This document shows positions 25,033 to 33,927 of a DNA stretch of 64,000 nt, one piece after another. The notes under the pieces were generated by a model. The model was not told the origin of the DNA. It saw only the letters and a program-made list of their open reading frames with translations, and did not search any database. Within the stretch, counting starts at the first letter, position 1. Each line of letters begins with the position of its first letter. Position numbers and translations under genes: made by a program. Source of the stretch: Streptomyces sp. GQFP (GTDB lineage: Bacteria; Actinomycetota; Actinomycetes; Streptomycetales; Streptomycetaceae); the NCBI RefSeq assembly GCF_021545335.1, contig NZ_CP089312.1:5580001-5644000 (forward strand). Direction: 5' to 3'.

Positions 25033-26718
25033 ATGAGTGTGGACACCAGAACACCGTCGGGATACGACGACGCTCCCGCGCTGAGCATGGTGAAAGTGCC
25101 GAGCGATCCGGCGCAGGTCATCGTCAACCATGCGAGCTTCCGCGTGCAGTTGGGGGCCTCGACGCGGCGGGCCGCACCGTCGTCCCGCGTCGCCCGGCAC
25201 CTCAGCGCCTCCGAGGACACGGCTCGCATCCCCGTCGTCGGCGCCGGCGGCGCCACGCCCGGCCGCCGCCGCGCGGTCGTCTGGAGCGGGAAGTCCGCAC
25301 CCGACGACACCGGCGCGCACCGGCTGCTCCAGGCCGTACGGGGCTCCAGCGTGCGCCACGGCGAACAGCCGCCGACCGCCGACGCCGGAGCGACGCAGGT
25401 CATCCCCCGCATCGGCGACGACGACCTCGACTACGCCGGCAGCACCCTCGACCAGACCGTCGAGACGCCCATCGTCGGCAGCCAGCGCACCCACGGCCCC
25501 GACTCCGGCCGCCTCCTCCCCAACATGCGCACCGTCGGCAGCGCGTACGAGGAGCCCGGGTACGACGACTCCGGGTACGGCCAATCCGGCTATGGGGACG
25601 CCGAGTTCGACGAGGACGGCTACGAACGGCGCACCGGCGCCAAGCGTCACGCGGGCGACCCGGTCCGGCACGCCTATTACCCCGGCCGCCGGATGAACCT
25701 CGGCGTCGTCCTGCTCCCGCTGCGCATCTTCCTCGGCTTCATCTCCATCTACGCCGGCATGGGCAAGCTCTGCGACCCCGTCTACTTCGACGGCGGCAAA
25801 CGCGGCTCCATGATGAAGTGGCTCAACACCCTGCACCCCTGGGAAGTCGCCGAGCCGCTACGGCAGTTCGCGCTCCAGCACCCCGTCGGCTCCGGCCTCG
25901 TCATCGCCTTCCTCCAGGTCATCGTGGGCGTCCTCACGGTCCTGGGCCTGTGGCAGCGGGTCGCCGCGGTCGGCGGCGCCCTGCTCTCCGCCGCACTGCT
26001 CGTCACCGTCAGCTGGAAGAGCGTCCCCGTCTACGACGCCCCCGACATCATCTACCTGGCCGCCTGGTCGCCACTGATCATCGCCGGCGCCCCCGTCTAC
26101 TCCATCGACGGCCGCCTCGCGGGCAGCGCCTGGCGACGCCTCGGACCCCGTACGGACATCTGGGAGCTGCGCAGTTACGTCCTGCGGCGCGGCGCCCTCG
26201 TCACCGCCGTCGTCGTCGGGCTCACGCTCCTCATCGGCTCGCTCCTCGGCGGCGCCGTCCGCGACGCCGACCGCGTGGTCGTCCCCGGCCCCGGCGAGGC
26301 CCCGCGCAACGAACTCCCCGGCTCCCCGCTCCCCGAGGAGTCCGGCGAACGGCAGGCCTCGAAGAGCCCCTCGGCGGCCACCAAGTCGCCGACGCAGGAC
26401 GCGACTTCGGCGACTCCCACGACAGGCGACGCCGCGACCACCCCCGAGGAGGCCCGCGAGAGCGGCAGCGTCACCGGAAGCCGGCCCAGCCAGACCCAGG
26501 GCAGCGACGGCGGCGGCCAGGCCCCGCCGCAGCAGACCACCCCGGTCCAGGAGGCGCCCAGCACCAGCGCCGGACCGTCCTCGTCGGGCGGCTCCACGGG
26601 CACGCCGGGCGGCACCAGCGGCGGCTCCACGGGCGGCAGCACCGGCGGAAGCGGCGACGGCAGCACCGGGGGCTCCTCGACGGGGCAGCCGGGGCTGGTG
26701 GGTGGCCTTCTGGGCTAG
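25033..26718 (+). CDS. DoxX-family membrane protein with long cytoplasmic and Ser/Gly-rich tails
   Basis: 561 aa. The first 215 residues are hydrophilic and cytoplasmic, with a Tyr/Gly/Asp-rich repeat (about 175-205). Residues about 218-385 hold four to five membrane segments of the DoxX type (LLPLRIFLGFISIYAGMGKL, LVIAFLQVIVGVLTVLGLW, AALLVTVSWKSVPVYD). After a last transmembrane helix, residues 410-561 are rich in Ser, Thr, Gly and Pro and end in a tandem GGST-type repeat. DoxX proteins are linked to redox homeostasis; the role of the tails is unknown. -10-like TTAGAT is just upstream. Confidence 0.8.
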   Translation: MSVDTRTPSGYDDAPALSMVKVPSDPAQVIVNHASFRVQLGASTRRAAPSSRVARHLSASEDTARIPVVGAGGATPGRRRAVVWSGKSAPDDTGAHRLLQAVRGSSVRHGEQPPTADAGATQVIPRIGDDDLDYAGSTLDQTVETPIVGSQRTHGPDSGRLLPNMRTVGSAYEEPGYDDSGYGQSGYGDAEFDEDGYERRTGAKRHAGDPVRHAYYPGRRMNLGVVLLPLRIFLGFISIYAGMGKLCDPVYFDGGKRGSMMKWLNTLHPWEVAEPLRQFALQHPVGSGLVIAFLQVIVGVLTVLGLWQRVAAVGGALLSAALLVTVSWKSVPVYDAPDIIYLAAWSPLIIAGAPVYSIDGRLAGSAWRRLGPRTDIWELRSYVLRRGALVTAVVVGLTLLIGSLLGGAVRDADRVVVPGPGEAPRNELPGSPLPEESGERQASKSPSAATKSPTQDATSATPTTGDAATTPEEARESGSVTGSRPSQTQGSDGGGQAPPQQTTPVQEAPSTSAGPSSSGGSTGTPGGTSGGSTGGSTGGSGDGSTGGSSTGQPGLVGGLLG

Positions 26719-26734
26719 CAGCGGTAGTTGAGCG

Positions 26735-26771
26735 AATGGGGTCCCGCGCTGTCACAGCGCGGGACCCCATT
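26735..26771. terminator. 17-bp perfect hairpin between convergent genes
   Basis: AATGGGGTCCCGCGCTG (26735-26751) and its exact inverse (26755-26771) with a 3-base loop, between the convergent DoxX and nucleotidyltransferase genes. Confidence 0.9.
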
Positions 26772-26819
26772 GACGTACGTAATTGATGTATGCGCAAAGG
26801 CCGTTGGTGAACCGTCGGC

Positions 26820-27551
26820 TCAACGGCCCAGCGCAGCCAACTCCTTCGCGGCCTCCGTGAGGTCCTTCGCGGTGTCGATGGCGCGCCAGTAGGCGCCGTG
26901 CGGGATCGGGAAGCCGGCCAGGCGGCGTTCGCGGGCCAGGTGGGGGAACGTGGTGCGCTCGTGGTCGCCGCGCTCCGGGAGCAGGGCGGCGAACTCGGGG
27001 GAGAAGACGTACACGCCCGCGTTGATCTCGAAGGTCGACGGAGGGGACTCTATGAAGTCCGTGATCTGACCGAAGCCGTCCGTCTGGACGGCGCCCCACG
27101 GCAGCCGCGGACGGGCCAGCGCGAGGGTCGCGACGGCGTCCCGCTCGGCGTGGAAGTCGGCCATGTCGCGCAGCGAGAAGCGGGTCCAGATGTCGCCGTT
27201 GGTGGCGTACCAGGGCCGGTCCGGGGCGGGGAGGTGCGCGGCGGCGTACTTGAGGCCGCCGCCACGGCCGAGGGGTTCCGTCTCGACGACCGTCGTGACG
27301 TTCAGCGGCAGGTCGGTCGTCTCCAGCCACTTCTGGAGGACCTCGGCGAGATGACCGCAGCTGACGACGACGTCCGTCACGCCCTCCTCGGCCAGCCAGA
27401 CGAGCTGGTGGCCGATGATCGGCGTTCCCGTGCCGGGGATCTCGACCATCGGCTTGGGGCGGTCGTCGGTGTACGGACGGAGCCTGGAGCCCTGGCCTCC
27501 TGCCAGGACCACGGCTTGAGTGGGGCGTGTCGTGGCTTGGGGAGCGGTCAT
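26820..27551 (-). CDS. Sugar-phosphate nucleotidyltransferase
   Basis: 243 aa. The first Rossmann segment holds the nucleotidyltransferase signature VVLAGGQGSRLRPYT-DDRPKPMVEIPG. A Gly-rich catalytic segment (VETEPLGRGGGLKYAA) and NGDIWTRF (metal-binding Asp) follow. It resembles ManC/RfbA-like mannose-1-phosphate or glucose-1-phosphate nucleotidyltransferases without the C-terminal left-handed helix. The sugar is unknown. A short repeat element lies between it and the upstream gene at 27673 on the same strand. Confidence 0.85.
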   Translation of the reverse strand: MTAPQATTRPTQAVVLAGGQGSRLRPYTDDRPKPMVEIPGTGTPIIGHQLVWLAEEGVTDVVVSCGHLAEVLQKWLETTDLPLNVTTVVETEPLGRGGGLKYAAAHLPAPDRPWYATNGDIWTRFSLRDMADFHAERDAVATLALARPRLPWGAVQTDGFGQITDFIESPPSTFEINAGVYVFSPEFAALLPERGDHERTTFPHLARERRLAGFPIPHGAYWRAIDTAKDLTEAAKELAALGR

Positions 27552-27593
27552 GCCATGAACTTTACGGTGCGCTCCGCGGGGGCTGCGGGTCCG

Positions 27594-27660
27594 GTGGGGG
27601 CTGGGCGCGCAGTTCCCCGCGCCCCTGTGGGCAACGCCCCTACGGGGCTGCCCACAGGGG
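27594..27660. repeat. Short terminator-like repeat family 2 (copy 1) with hairpin
   Basis: GTGGGGGCTGGGCGCGCAGT at 27594 runs into TCCCCGCGCCCCTGTGGGCA. The segment CCCCTGTGGGCA (27622-27633) pairs exactly with TGCCCACAGGGG (27649-27660), making a stable nested hairpin. It lies just past the stop of the gene at 27673 (minus strand) and can terminate it. The core recurs at 40731, 50705, 52879 and 62170. Confidence 0.8.
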
Positions 27661-27672
27661 CCTGTGACGCTG

Positions 27673-28122
27673 CTAGCTGTGGGCCGCTGCCACCCCTGTC
27701 GCGAAGGACGTGTCGCAGACCGGGCGGGAGTACGACTGCGCTCGCGACGGGCCGTACACGCGGACCGCGGCGCGGCCGAGGGCGCGGGCGATCGACGTGC
27801 AGTGCTTCGCCAGGGACGGTTGGCCGTTCACCGCCTGCTGGAGGTGGGTGAGGGCGGTGCCGGGGTCCTTGTCCTGGAGTTCCAGGAGCAGTTGGTCGCG
27901 CAGGACGTCCTGGGGGGCGGGGGCAGCGGCGGCTCGGGCGGCCAGGTCCTCGGAGGACGCCGTGAGCACCGAGTCCGAGGGATTCCCCGACCAGTTGACT
28001 CGGGTGACCGCGAGGGTCCCGGACAGCACCAGGACGACGGGCAGGACAAGGGCGAGGCTACGGCCGATCCGGCGGGCGGGGCCACGGCCACTTCGCGTCA
28101 GTTGGTTAGTGGAGTGCTTCAC
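27673..28122 (-). CDS. Small membrane-anchored protein of unknown function
   Basis: 149 aa from GTG 28122 (MKHSTNQLTRSGR). One hydrophobic segment (about residues 24-40, LALVLPVVLVLSGTLAV) anchors it or acts as a signal; the remainder is extracytoplasmic with two cysteines (KHCTS and RPVCDTS) that could form a disulfide. A TACCCT -10 lies 7 bases upstream of the GTG, so the mRNA is probably leaderless. No known domain. Confidence 0.65.
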   Translation of the reverse strand: MKHSTNQLTRSGRGPARRIGRSLALVLPVVLVLSGTLAVTRVNWSGNPSDSVLTASSEDLAARAAAAPAPQDVLRDQLLLELQDKDPGTALTHLQQAVNGQPSLAKHCTSIARALGRAAVRVYGPSRAQSYSRPVCDTSFATGVAAAHS

Positions 28123-28129
28123 GCGAGTG

Positions 28130-28135
28130 AGGGTA
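28130..28135 (-). promoter_or_regulatory. Candidate -10 for the leaderless small-membrane-protein gene
   Basis: On the minus strand TACCCT stands 7 bases before the GTG at 28122, the same arrangement as at cysS. Confidence 0.45.
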
Positions 28136-28165
28136 GCGCTCGGTGCTGATTTGGCGACATTTAGT

Positions 28166-28190
28166 CACCAATTTGGGGGATGAATTGGTG
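28166..28190. promoter_or_regulatory. Inverted repeat in the spacer downstream of msiK
   Basis: CACCAATT (28166-28173) and AATTGGTG (28183-28190), a perfect 8-bp inverted repeat with a 9-base centre, in a lower-GC spacer upstream of the small membrane-protein gene. Possible operator. Confidence 0.35.
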
Positions 28191-28275
28191 CCGTTCACTG
28201 GGTATGGCGTTGACGCACGTGATTCGAAATGACCGGTGTGCCGGGGTATCGGGCGCACGGTTCATGGGTATGGGA

Positions 28276-28305
28276 AAGGGCCCCGCGGCAAGCCGCGGGG
28301 CCCTT
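28276..28305 (-). terminator. Terminator after msiK
   Basis: AAGGGCCCCGCGGC (28276-28289) pairs with its exact inverse at 28292-28305 across a 2-base loop, 18 bases past the msiK stop. Confidence 0.85.
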
Positions 28306-28323
28306 CGCCGATCAGGTCGGGTC

Positions 28324-29460
<1,137 letters not shown>

Positions 29461-29514
29461 GGTGATGGGCCCCCTTCTACCGGCAGGAACGTGCCGGACG
29501 ATCCGTTGTAGGAA

Positions 29515-29530
29515 GGTGGTGTAGTCCACA
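29515..29530 (-). promoter_or_regulatory. DasR-type (dre-like) site upstream of msiK
   Basis: GGTGGTGTAGTCCACA fits the 16-base dre consensus (ACTGGTCTAGACCACT family) at about 12 positions. It lies 55-70 bases upstream of the msiK start. DasR control of msiK is an inference from this match. Confidence 0.45.
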
Positions 29531-29752
29531 TACGCGGACTGAAACTGGACGGTACCTGGGGATTCGGGTTCTGTCAGTAGTTGGGGGAGTGTGAACTTCG
29601 CGGAAATTTTCGAGGCGGAAACTCACGAGAAGTCAGAGCACCGCACTTTTGACCTCGCCTGAAGGCTTCCTGCTTCATCACGCACCGCCGACGCACACAG
29701 CTCTCATGAACTGCGCCCGAACGGTCTTACACGCGCTCCACAGGCGTTCCGG

Positions 29753-29767
29753 CCGACGGCCCGTCGG
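29753..29767 (-). other. Hairpin past the tnpB stop (possible transposon right end / omega RNA)
   Basis: CCGACGGCCCGTCGG is a nearly perfect palindrome 20 bases beyond the tnpB stop. IS200/IS605-type elements end in subterminal hairpins, and TnpB guide RNAs usually span the 3' end of tnpB and the right end. The boundary of this element is not determined. Confidence 0.35.
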
Positions 29768-29787
29768 TCCGTACCACCCAGCCGTCC

Positions 29788-31206
29788 CTAAGCGGCCAGC
29801 GAGCAGTCATCCTCCAGCTCCGACGCCCTGATCACAGCCGGAACCTTCTTCGAGGGCGGCAGCCCGGCCGCCACCAGCCAATACAGCCGTAGCCCCTCGT
29901 CCCGAAGGTTCACGGCGGCGTTCACATCCCGGTCATGGACGACTCCGCACTCGGCACACGTCCACTCCCGGACCGAGACATCCAACTTCGGCCCCTTGCT
30001 GTGACAGGCGGAACAACGCCGCGTCGAGGGGAAGAAACGGTCGACGATCACCAGCGTCCGGCCGTACCACTCGCACTTGTACCGCAGCTGCCGCACCAAC
30101 TCACCCCATCCGGCATCGAGGATCGCCTCGTTCAGCTTCGCCTTCCGCCGACGACCCTTGCCACGCGCCGGACGCATCAGATTCGCAACGGCCAGATCCT
30201 CCACCACGAGCACTTGGTTCTCGCGCACCAGGCGGGTCGTGAACTGGTCCAACAGATCCCTGCGTACGTCACTGATGAGCGCGTAGAGCCGCGCGATCCT
30301 CCGCCTCACCTTGTCGCGGTTGGCCGAACCTCTCACCTTCTGGTGCAGCTCCCGCTGCAACCGGGCCAACTTCTCCGCGTACCGCCTCAACAGCCGCGGA
30401 TGATCGACCTTCGTCCCGTCATCCAGGGTGACGAGCGACGCCAGCCCCAGATCCAGCCCCACAGCCTTCGGCGCCCGCGACCCCGGCACGAAGGCGGCGG
30501 GCAGAGGCGCAATTCGTTCCTCCACGAGCGTCGACACGAAGTAGCGCCCGGCCCGGTCCCGCGTCACCGACAAACGCACCGGCACGACCCCCACGGGCAG
30601 CGCCCGCGACCACCGAACATCCAACGGCCCTGACTGCTTCGCCAGCGTGATGAGCCCTGTGCCTGGCCGCTCCGGATCCTCCACCCACTTGAAACCGGTC
30701 CGGACGTAGGTCGCCGAATCCCGTGAACGCCCCTTCTTCTTCCGGCGCGGATACTTCCCGGAGCCCTTGAAGAACCGGCCATAAGCCTGATCGAGATGCC
30801 GCAACGACTGCTGAAGCACCGTCGACGACACCTCCCCCAGCCACGCCGTCTGTTCGGCCCGCTTCCACCCCGTCAACGCCCGGCACGACTCCGCGAAGCC
30901 CACATTCACCCGGTGCCGCTCCCAGGCCCCGGCCCGCAACGCCAGCCCCTCGTTGTAGACCCACCGACAGGCACCGAACGTCTTCGCCAGCTGCTCCGCC
31001 TGCTCGGCGGTCGGAGAGAAGCGGAAGCGGTACAAGCGGTGCTGCGTGTCCGGTTCTTTGACGTGTGCCTTCAGTGGAGTCGCCGCGCGCTTGTGGTGCT
31101 TGCGGCGGTCGCCGATCCCGAGGGCCTCGCGCTTGATGCGCTTGCCCTCTTCGCCCTTCACTGCTTCCGGCCTCGGCTTGCACGCCGACTCCCCCGGCTC
31201 CACCAT
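29788..31206 (-). CDS. tnpB: IS200/IS605-family TnpB RNA-guided nuclease
   Basis: 472 aa from ATG 31206 (MVEPGESACKPR), which has GGGAGGGG upstream. HTH-like N-terminal domain starts near residue 55 (HRLYRFRFSPTAEQAEQLAKTFGACRWVYN). The RuvC triad is intact: Asp252 (VGLDLGLAS), Glu336 (VVEDLAV), Asp427 (HDRDVNAAVN). The zinc finger is CSAC (398-401) and CAEC (417-420). No tnpA lies nearby, so it cannot move alone or relies on a relative elsewhere. The 50-residue basic N-terminal extension is unusual for the family. It lies 178 bases from tRNA-Thr, outside the att-bounded island. Confidence 0.9.
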   Translation of the reverse strand: MVEPGESACKPRPEAVKGEEGKRIKREALGIGDRRKHHKRAATPLKAHVKEPDTQHRLYRFRFSPTAEQAEQLAKTFGACRWVYNEGLALRAGAWERHRVNVGFAESCRALTGWKRAEQTAWLGEVSSTVLQQSLRHLDQAYGRFFKGSGKYPRRKKKGRSRDSATYVRTGFKWVEDPERPGTGLITLAKQSGPLDVRWSRALPVGVVPVRLSVTRDRAGRYFVSTLVEERIAPLPAAFVPGSRAPKAVGLDLGLASLVTLDDGTKVDHPRLLRRYAEKLARLQRELHQKVRGSANRDKVRRRIARLYALISDVRRDLLDQFTTRLVRENQVLVVEDLAVANLMRPARGKGRRRKAKLNEAILDAGWGELVRQLRYKCEWYGRTLVIVDRFFPSTRRCSACHSKGPKLDVSVREWTCAECGVVHDRDVNAAVNLRDEGLRLYWLVAAGLPPSKKVPAVIRASELEDDCSLAA

Positions 31207-31383
31207 GATCCCCTCCCTGACGATCCGATCTTCGGAACAGCACGTCAGAGCGATCAACGAACGGGTGCGCGGATGGTTACGTTTGGTTTTCGAGGCCGAG
31301 GCGAGCTGCGAACTCCGTGGCTCGGGGGATCGCGCTCTGTGTACAGTGGAGCCGCTTTCGCGTGCGGCTTTGTGGTGCGCGGT

Positions 31384-31457
31384 GCCTCCTTAGCTCAGAT
31401 GGCCAGAGCAGATCACTTGTAATGATCAGGTCGTCGGTTCGAATCCGACAGGGGGCT
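31384..31457 (+). tRNA. tRNA-Thr (anticodon TGT)
   Basis: GCCTCCT acceptor pairs with AGGGGGC (one G-U), D stem GCTC/GAGC, anticodon stem GATCA/TGATC with loop CTTGTAA, T arm GTCGG TTCGAAT CCGAC. No CCA is encoded. The anticodon TGT reads ACA and related threonine codons. The 3' half is repeated at 37636-37679, marking an integration site. Confidence 0.95.
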
Positions 31458-31463
31458 CTGTTG

Positions 31464-31499
31464 AAGGCCAGGTCACATATCCCGTGACCTGGCCTTTTC
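31464..31499 (+). terminator. Rho-independent terminator of tRNA-Thr
   Basis: AAGGCCAGGTCAC (31464-31476) and GTGACCTGGCCTT (31484-31496) form a 13-bp perfect stem followed by TTCT. Confidence 0.9.
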
Positions 31500-31638
31500 T
31501 GCCTTTCAGGGCATGACGCGTCACGCGGCGAAATCTGCCACGCAGCAGAGTCCTAACCCCAGCGCGCAGGGGCGACGACGCCCACCGACCAGGAGCACTA
31601 CCTTCACCGGTAGGTGGCAGAAGATCCGCTTTTCTGCG

Positions 31639-32217
31639 CTATGTAGCTTTTGCTTCGCTTGAACCGTCGAAGGCAGCAGCTGGTGTGAAGGGCAACAGAG
31701 CGGCCCGCCCCAGAACTTCGACCAGGTGCTCGGCCAGGAGGCCGATGTGGGGATCGGGCTGAACAAGGGCGGTCGCGTGGCCGCGTGCGGTGCGTTCTGC
31801 GGCCCATTCGTGGTCGAGGTTGGTGAAGTCGTCGTCGATCCAGATGGCGGGTGTGTCGCCGAGCCAGGTGTCGACGTGGTCGCGTTTCCAGAGGTAGCCG
31901 TTGGGGTGGCTGGTGGTGATCTGCGGGCGTGGGAGGTCGACGTGCGGTAGGTCCGGGAGGCCGAGGAGGGGGCCGATCAGCTTGGTGGCGTCGTGGCGCC
32001 AGCTGGTGCACCAGAGGGGAGTGACCAGGCCGGTCCGGATCACGTGCATGAGCAGGGGGCCGTGTGCGGGGTTGAGCCAGATGCTGACCGGGTTGTCGGC
32101 GCTCCGGTCAGCGGGCACGACGGTGTGCCGGGTGTGAGTCGCTGGGCTGCTGCCTTCCGTGTCGGGGAAGGGGATGAGGACGCCGTCGATGTCGAGGAGC
32201 AGGTAGGGCGGGCGCAT
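31639..32217 (-). CDS. HAD-superfamily protein (HAD_SAK_2-type, RNA-repair associated)
   Basis: 192 aa. Motif I LLLDIDGVLIPF contains the nucleophile Asp; motif II is likely WCTSWRH; motif III/IV appear as WKRDHVDTW and IWIDDDF. This short domain without a cap resembles the HAD domain called Swiss Army Knife in RNA-repair proteins (Pfam HAD_SAK_2). It could be a phosphatase or polynucleotide end-processing enzyme; the substrate is unknown. ATG 32217. It is the last gene of the island's minus-strand operon, 28 bases after the methyltransferase gene. Confidence 0.7.
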   Translation of the reverse strand: MRPPYLLLDIDGVLIPFPDTEGSSPATHTRHTVVPADRSADNPVSIWLNPAHGPLLMHVIRTGLVTPLWCTSWRHDATKLIGPLLGLPDLPHVDLPRPQITTSHPNGYLWKRDHVDTWLGDTPAIWIDDDFTNLDHEWAAERTARGHATALVQPDPHIGLLAEHLVEVLGRAALLPFTPAAAFDGSSEAKAT

Positions 32218-32245
32218 CGAGTCTCCCGAGGTAGCCGGGTGGAGG

Positions 32246-32938
32246 TCAGGGTTTGCGCGCGGTGATCAGCAGGGTGGTGGGCCGGCGCCCCTGGTGTGCG
32301 TCGTGGAACTCCCGGGTCGAGGTGAGCCGGAGGCCTGCTTGGGCGAGGTGTTTCTCCCAGAGGTTGGCGTCGAAGTCCCAGCGGGCGATGGGGAGTCGGG
32401 CTCCGTCGGGGAGGGTGACGTGGTCCCGGCTTGGACGGCCGCTGGTTGAGGGGGGTCTGCCGCCGCGTTGGGGGTGGGGGACGGAGAAGGCGAGGGTGCC
32501 GTCGGGCTTGAGGTGCTGGGCGACGGCTGGGAGCAGGAGTTCGGGGGCTACGAGGCCGATGGCTCCGAAGACGGAGTAGATGGCGTCGAAGTGTTCGTCG
32601 GAGGCCTGCAGGTAGTGCAGGGCGTGGCCGGCCGCGAAGGTGAGGTTGTTCAGTCGGCCGTAGTGCGAGCGGGCTCGGCGGACCTGGAGGCCGACGAGGT
32701 CGACGCCGGTGACCTGGGCGCCGTAGCGGGTGGCGAGGTGGGCGGCGTTGTGGCCGGGGCCGCAGCCGAGTTCCAGTAGTTGCTTGCGGTGCAGGTCCGG
32801 GGCGAGGATCTCGGCGCCGGGGCCGCTGCCCGGCCGGGTGGTCCATTCCATCCGTCCGGGTACGGTCAGTGCCTCGGCGGGGCTGGCCGTGGTGCGCTGG
32901 AGGGCGTGGACGTACCAGGGGGAGGCCTGGGCGGGCAC
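32246..32938 (-). CDS. SAM-dependent methyltransferase (UbiE/class I type)
   Basis: 230 aa. LLELGCGPGHNAAHLATRYG is motif I of class I methyltransferases and VTGVDLVGLQV fits motif II; FDAIYSVFGAIGLV and LKPDGTLAFSVPHPQ fit motifs IV and V. The substrate is unknown. GTG 32938 begins one base after the kinase-like stop, with GGAG 7 bases upstream, so the genes are coupled. Confidence 0.85.
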   Translation of the reverse strand: MPAQASPWYVHALQRTTASPAEALTVPGRMEWTTRPGSGPGAEILAPDLHRKQLLELGCGPGHNAAHLATRYGAQVTGVDLVGLQVRRARSHYGRLNNLTFAAGHALHYLQASDEHFDAIYSVFGAIGLVAPELLLPAVAQHLKPDGTLAFSVPHPQRGGRPPSTSGRPSRDHVTLPDGARLPIARWDFDANLWEKHLAQAGLRLTSTREFHDAHQGRRPTTLLITARKP

Positions 32939-32939
32939 G

Positions 32940-33851
32940 TCAGATCTCCAGGAGGTGGAGTACGTCGGTGAGGTGGCGGCGTACGGCCTTGATGTAGGCG
33001 GGGTCGGTGGCCGGGTCGTTGATCCAGCGGATGGACTGTTCCATGAACCACTCGACGGCCCACATGCGGTGCCAGCCCAGCGCCCACTTCTCGGCGGGGA
33101 GGCCGCCGCGTTCGGCGAGGGCGTCGGGGGTGCCGCCTTCGGTGACGTAGGTGTCCAGGAAGACGCGCAGGCGTACGGGGTCGGGGGTGTCGAGGGTGCC
33201 GTGCCAGCTGGCGGGGTCTAGCAGGCCGGGGCCGGTGAAGGCGCGGGCGAAGTCCAGTAGCCGCCAGCCGTGTTGGCCGATGTGGAGGCTGGTGGGGTGG
33301 AACTCGGAGTGCACCCAGCCGAAGGGAGCCGTCGTCGTACCGGTCGAGCGTGCTTCAGCTGCCTGGGCGATGCGGTCGAGGGCGTCCTCGATGTCGTCCG
33401 CGTTCTGCCACCGCTCGGCATTGCGGAGTCGGCCGAGATGCTCCAGCGCCCGGCTGGGAAGCCGGCGCAGCGCTTCCCGATCGAGGACCGGCAGTGCGGC
33501 GGCGATGCGGGTGCGGTGCAGGACGACGGCCGCGGTGGCGCCATCGAGGTCGTCGGCCTCGCGGGCGGCAGGGCCGAGGTCCTCCAGCAGCATCCCGAGC
33601 CAGCCGTCCACGACTGCGGAGGCGCGAACGGCAGGTACCGGGACACCGAGGGTTTGGGCCAGCCGGAGAGCCTGATCCTCGCTGTCGAAGGGCCTCTTGG
33701 CGTACTTGAAGATGGCGGTGGTGCCGTCGGTGAAGGTCAGGCGCTCGACGCCGGACATGGACCACACCCGCACCTCCTCACGCACTGCGTTGGACCGGCC
33801 GGCGATGGTCAGCAGGTTGTCCAGAAGATCGGTGTTGAGGCTCGTTTCCAT
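32940..33851 (-). CDS. Aminoglycoside-phosphotransferase-fold protein with altered catalytic motif
   Basis: 303 aa from ATG 33851 (METSLNTDLLDN), GGAG 6 bases upstream. The APH-like kinase layout is visible: IFKYAKRPFDSEDQAL (Lys49), GWLGMLLEDLG (hinge), then HSEFHPTSLH where the family has HxDxxxxN, and LLDFARA (Asp200). The catalytic Asp is Glu183 and the metal Asn is Ser188, so activity is doubtful; a pseudokinase or a different chemistry is possible. It forms a tight unit with the methyltransferase. Confidence 0.7.
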   Translation of the reverse strand: METSLNTDLLDNLLTIAGRSNAVREEVRVWSMSGVERLTFTDGTTAIFKYAKRPFDSEDQALRLAQTLGVPVPAVRASAVVDGWLGMLLEDLGPAAREADDLDGATAAVVLHRTRIAAALPVLDREALRRLPSRALEHLGRLRNAERWQNADDIEDALDRIAQAAEARSTGTTTAPFGWVHSEFHPTSLHIGQHGWRLLDFARAFTGPGLLDPASWHGTLDTPDPVRLRVFLDTYVTEGGTPDALAERGGLPAEKWALGWHRMWAVEWFMEQSIRWINDPATDPAYIKAVRRHLTDVLHLLEI

Positions 33852-33927
33852 CAAGGGCTCCAGTGCTGTTGAAGGCGTCCGGGGCGGGTGAGAGGTGCCG
33901 GCCCGCCCCGGAGCCGAGACGGTGGTG

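Larger units (their letters stand above)
29461..29787 (-). other. msiK promoter region and downstream edge of tnpB
   Basis: 327 bases without a gene. The part nearest msiK holds its promoter, including a DasR-like site (29515-29530). The part nearest tnpB (29700-29787) holds a hairpin (29753-29767) that may belong to the transposon end or guide RNA. Between them the lower-GC stretch 29560-29650 shows no gene. Confidence 0.45.
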
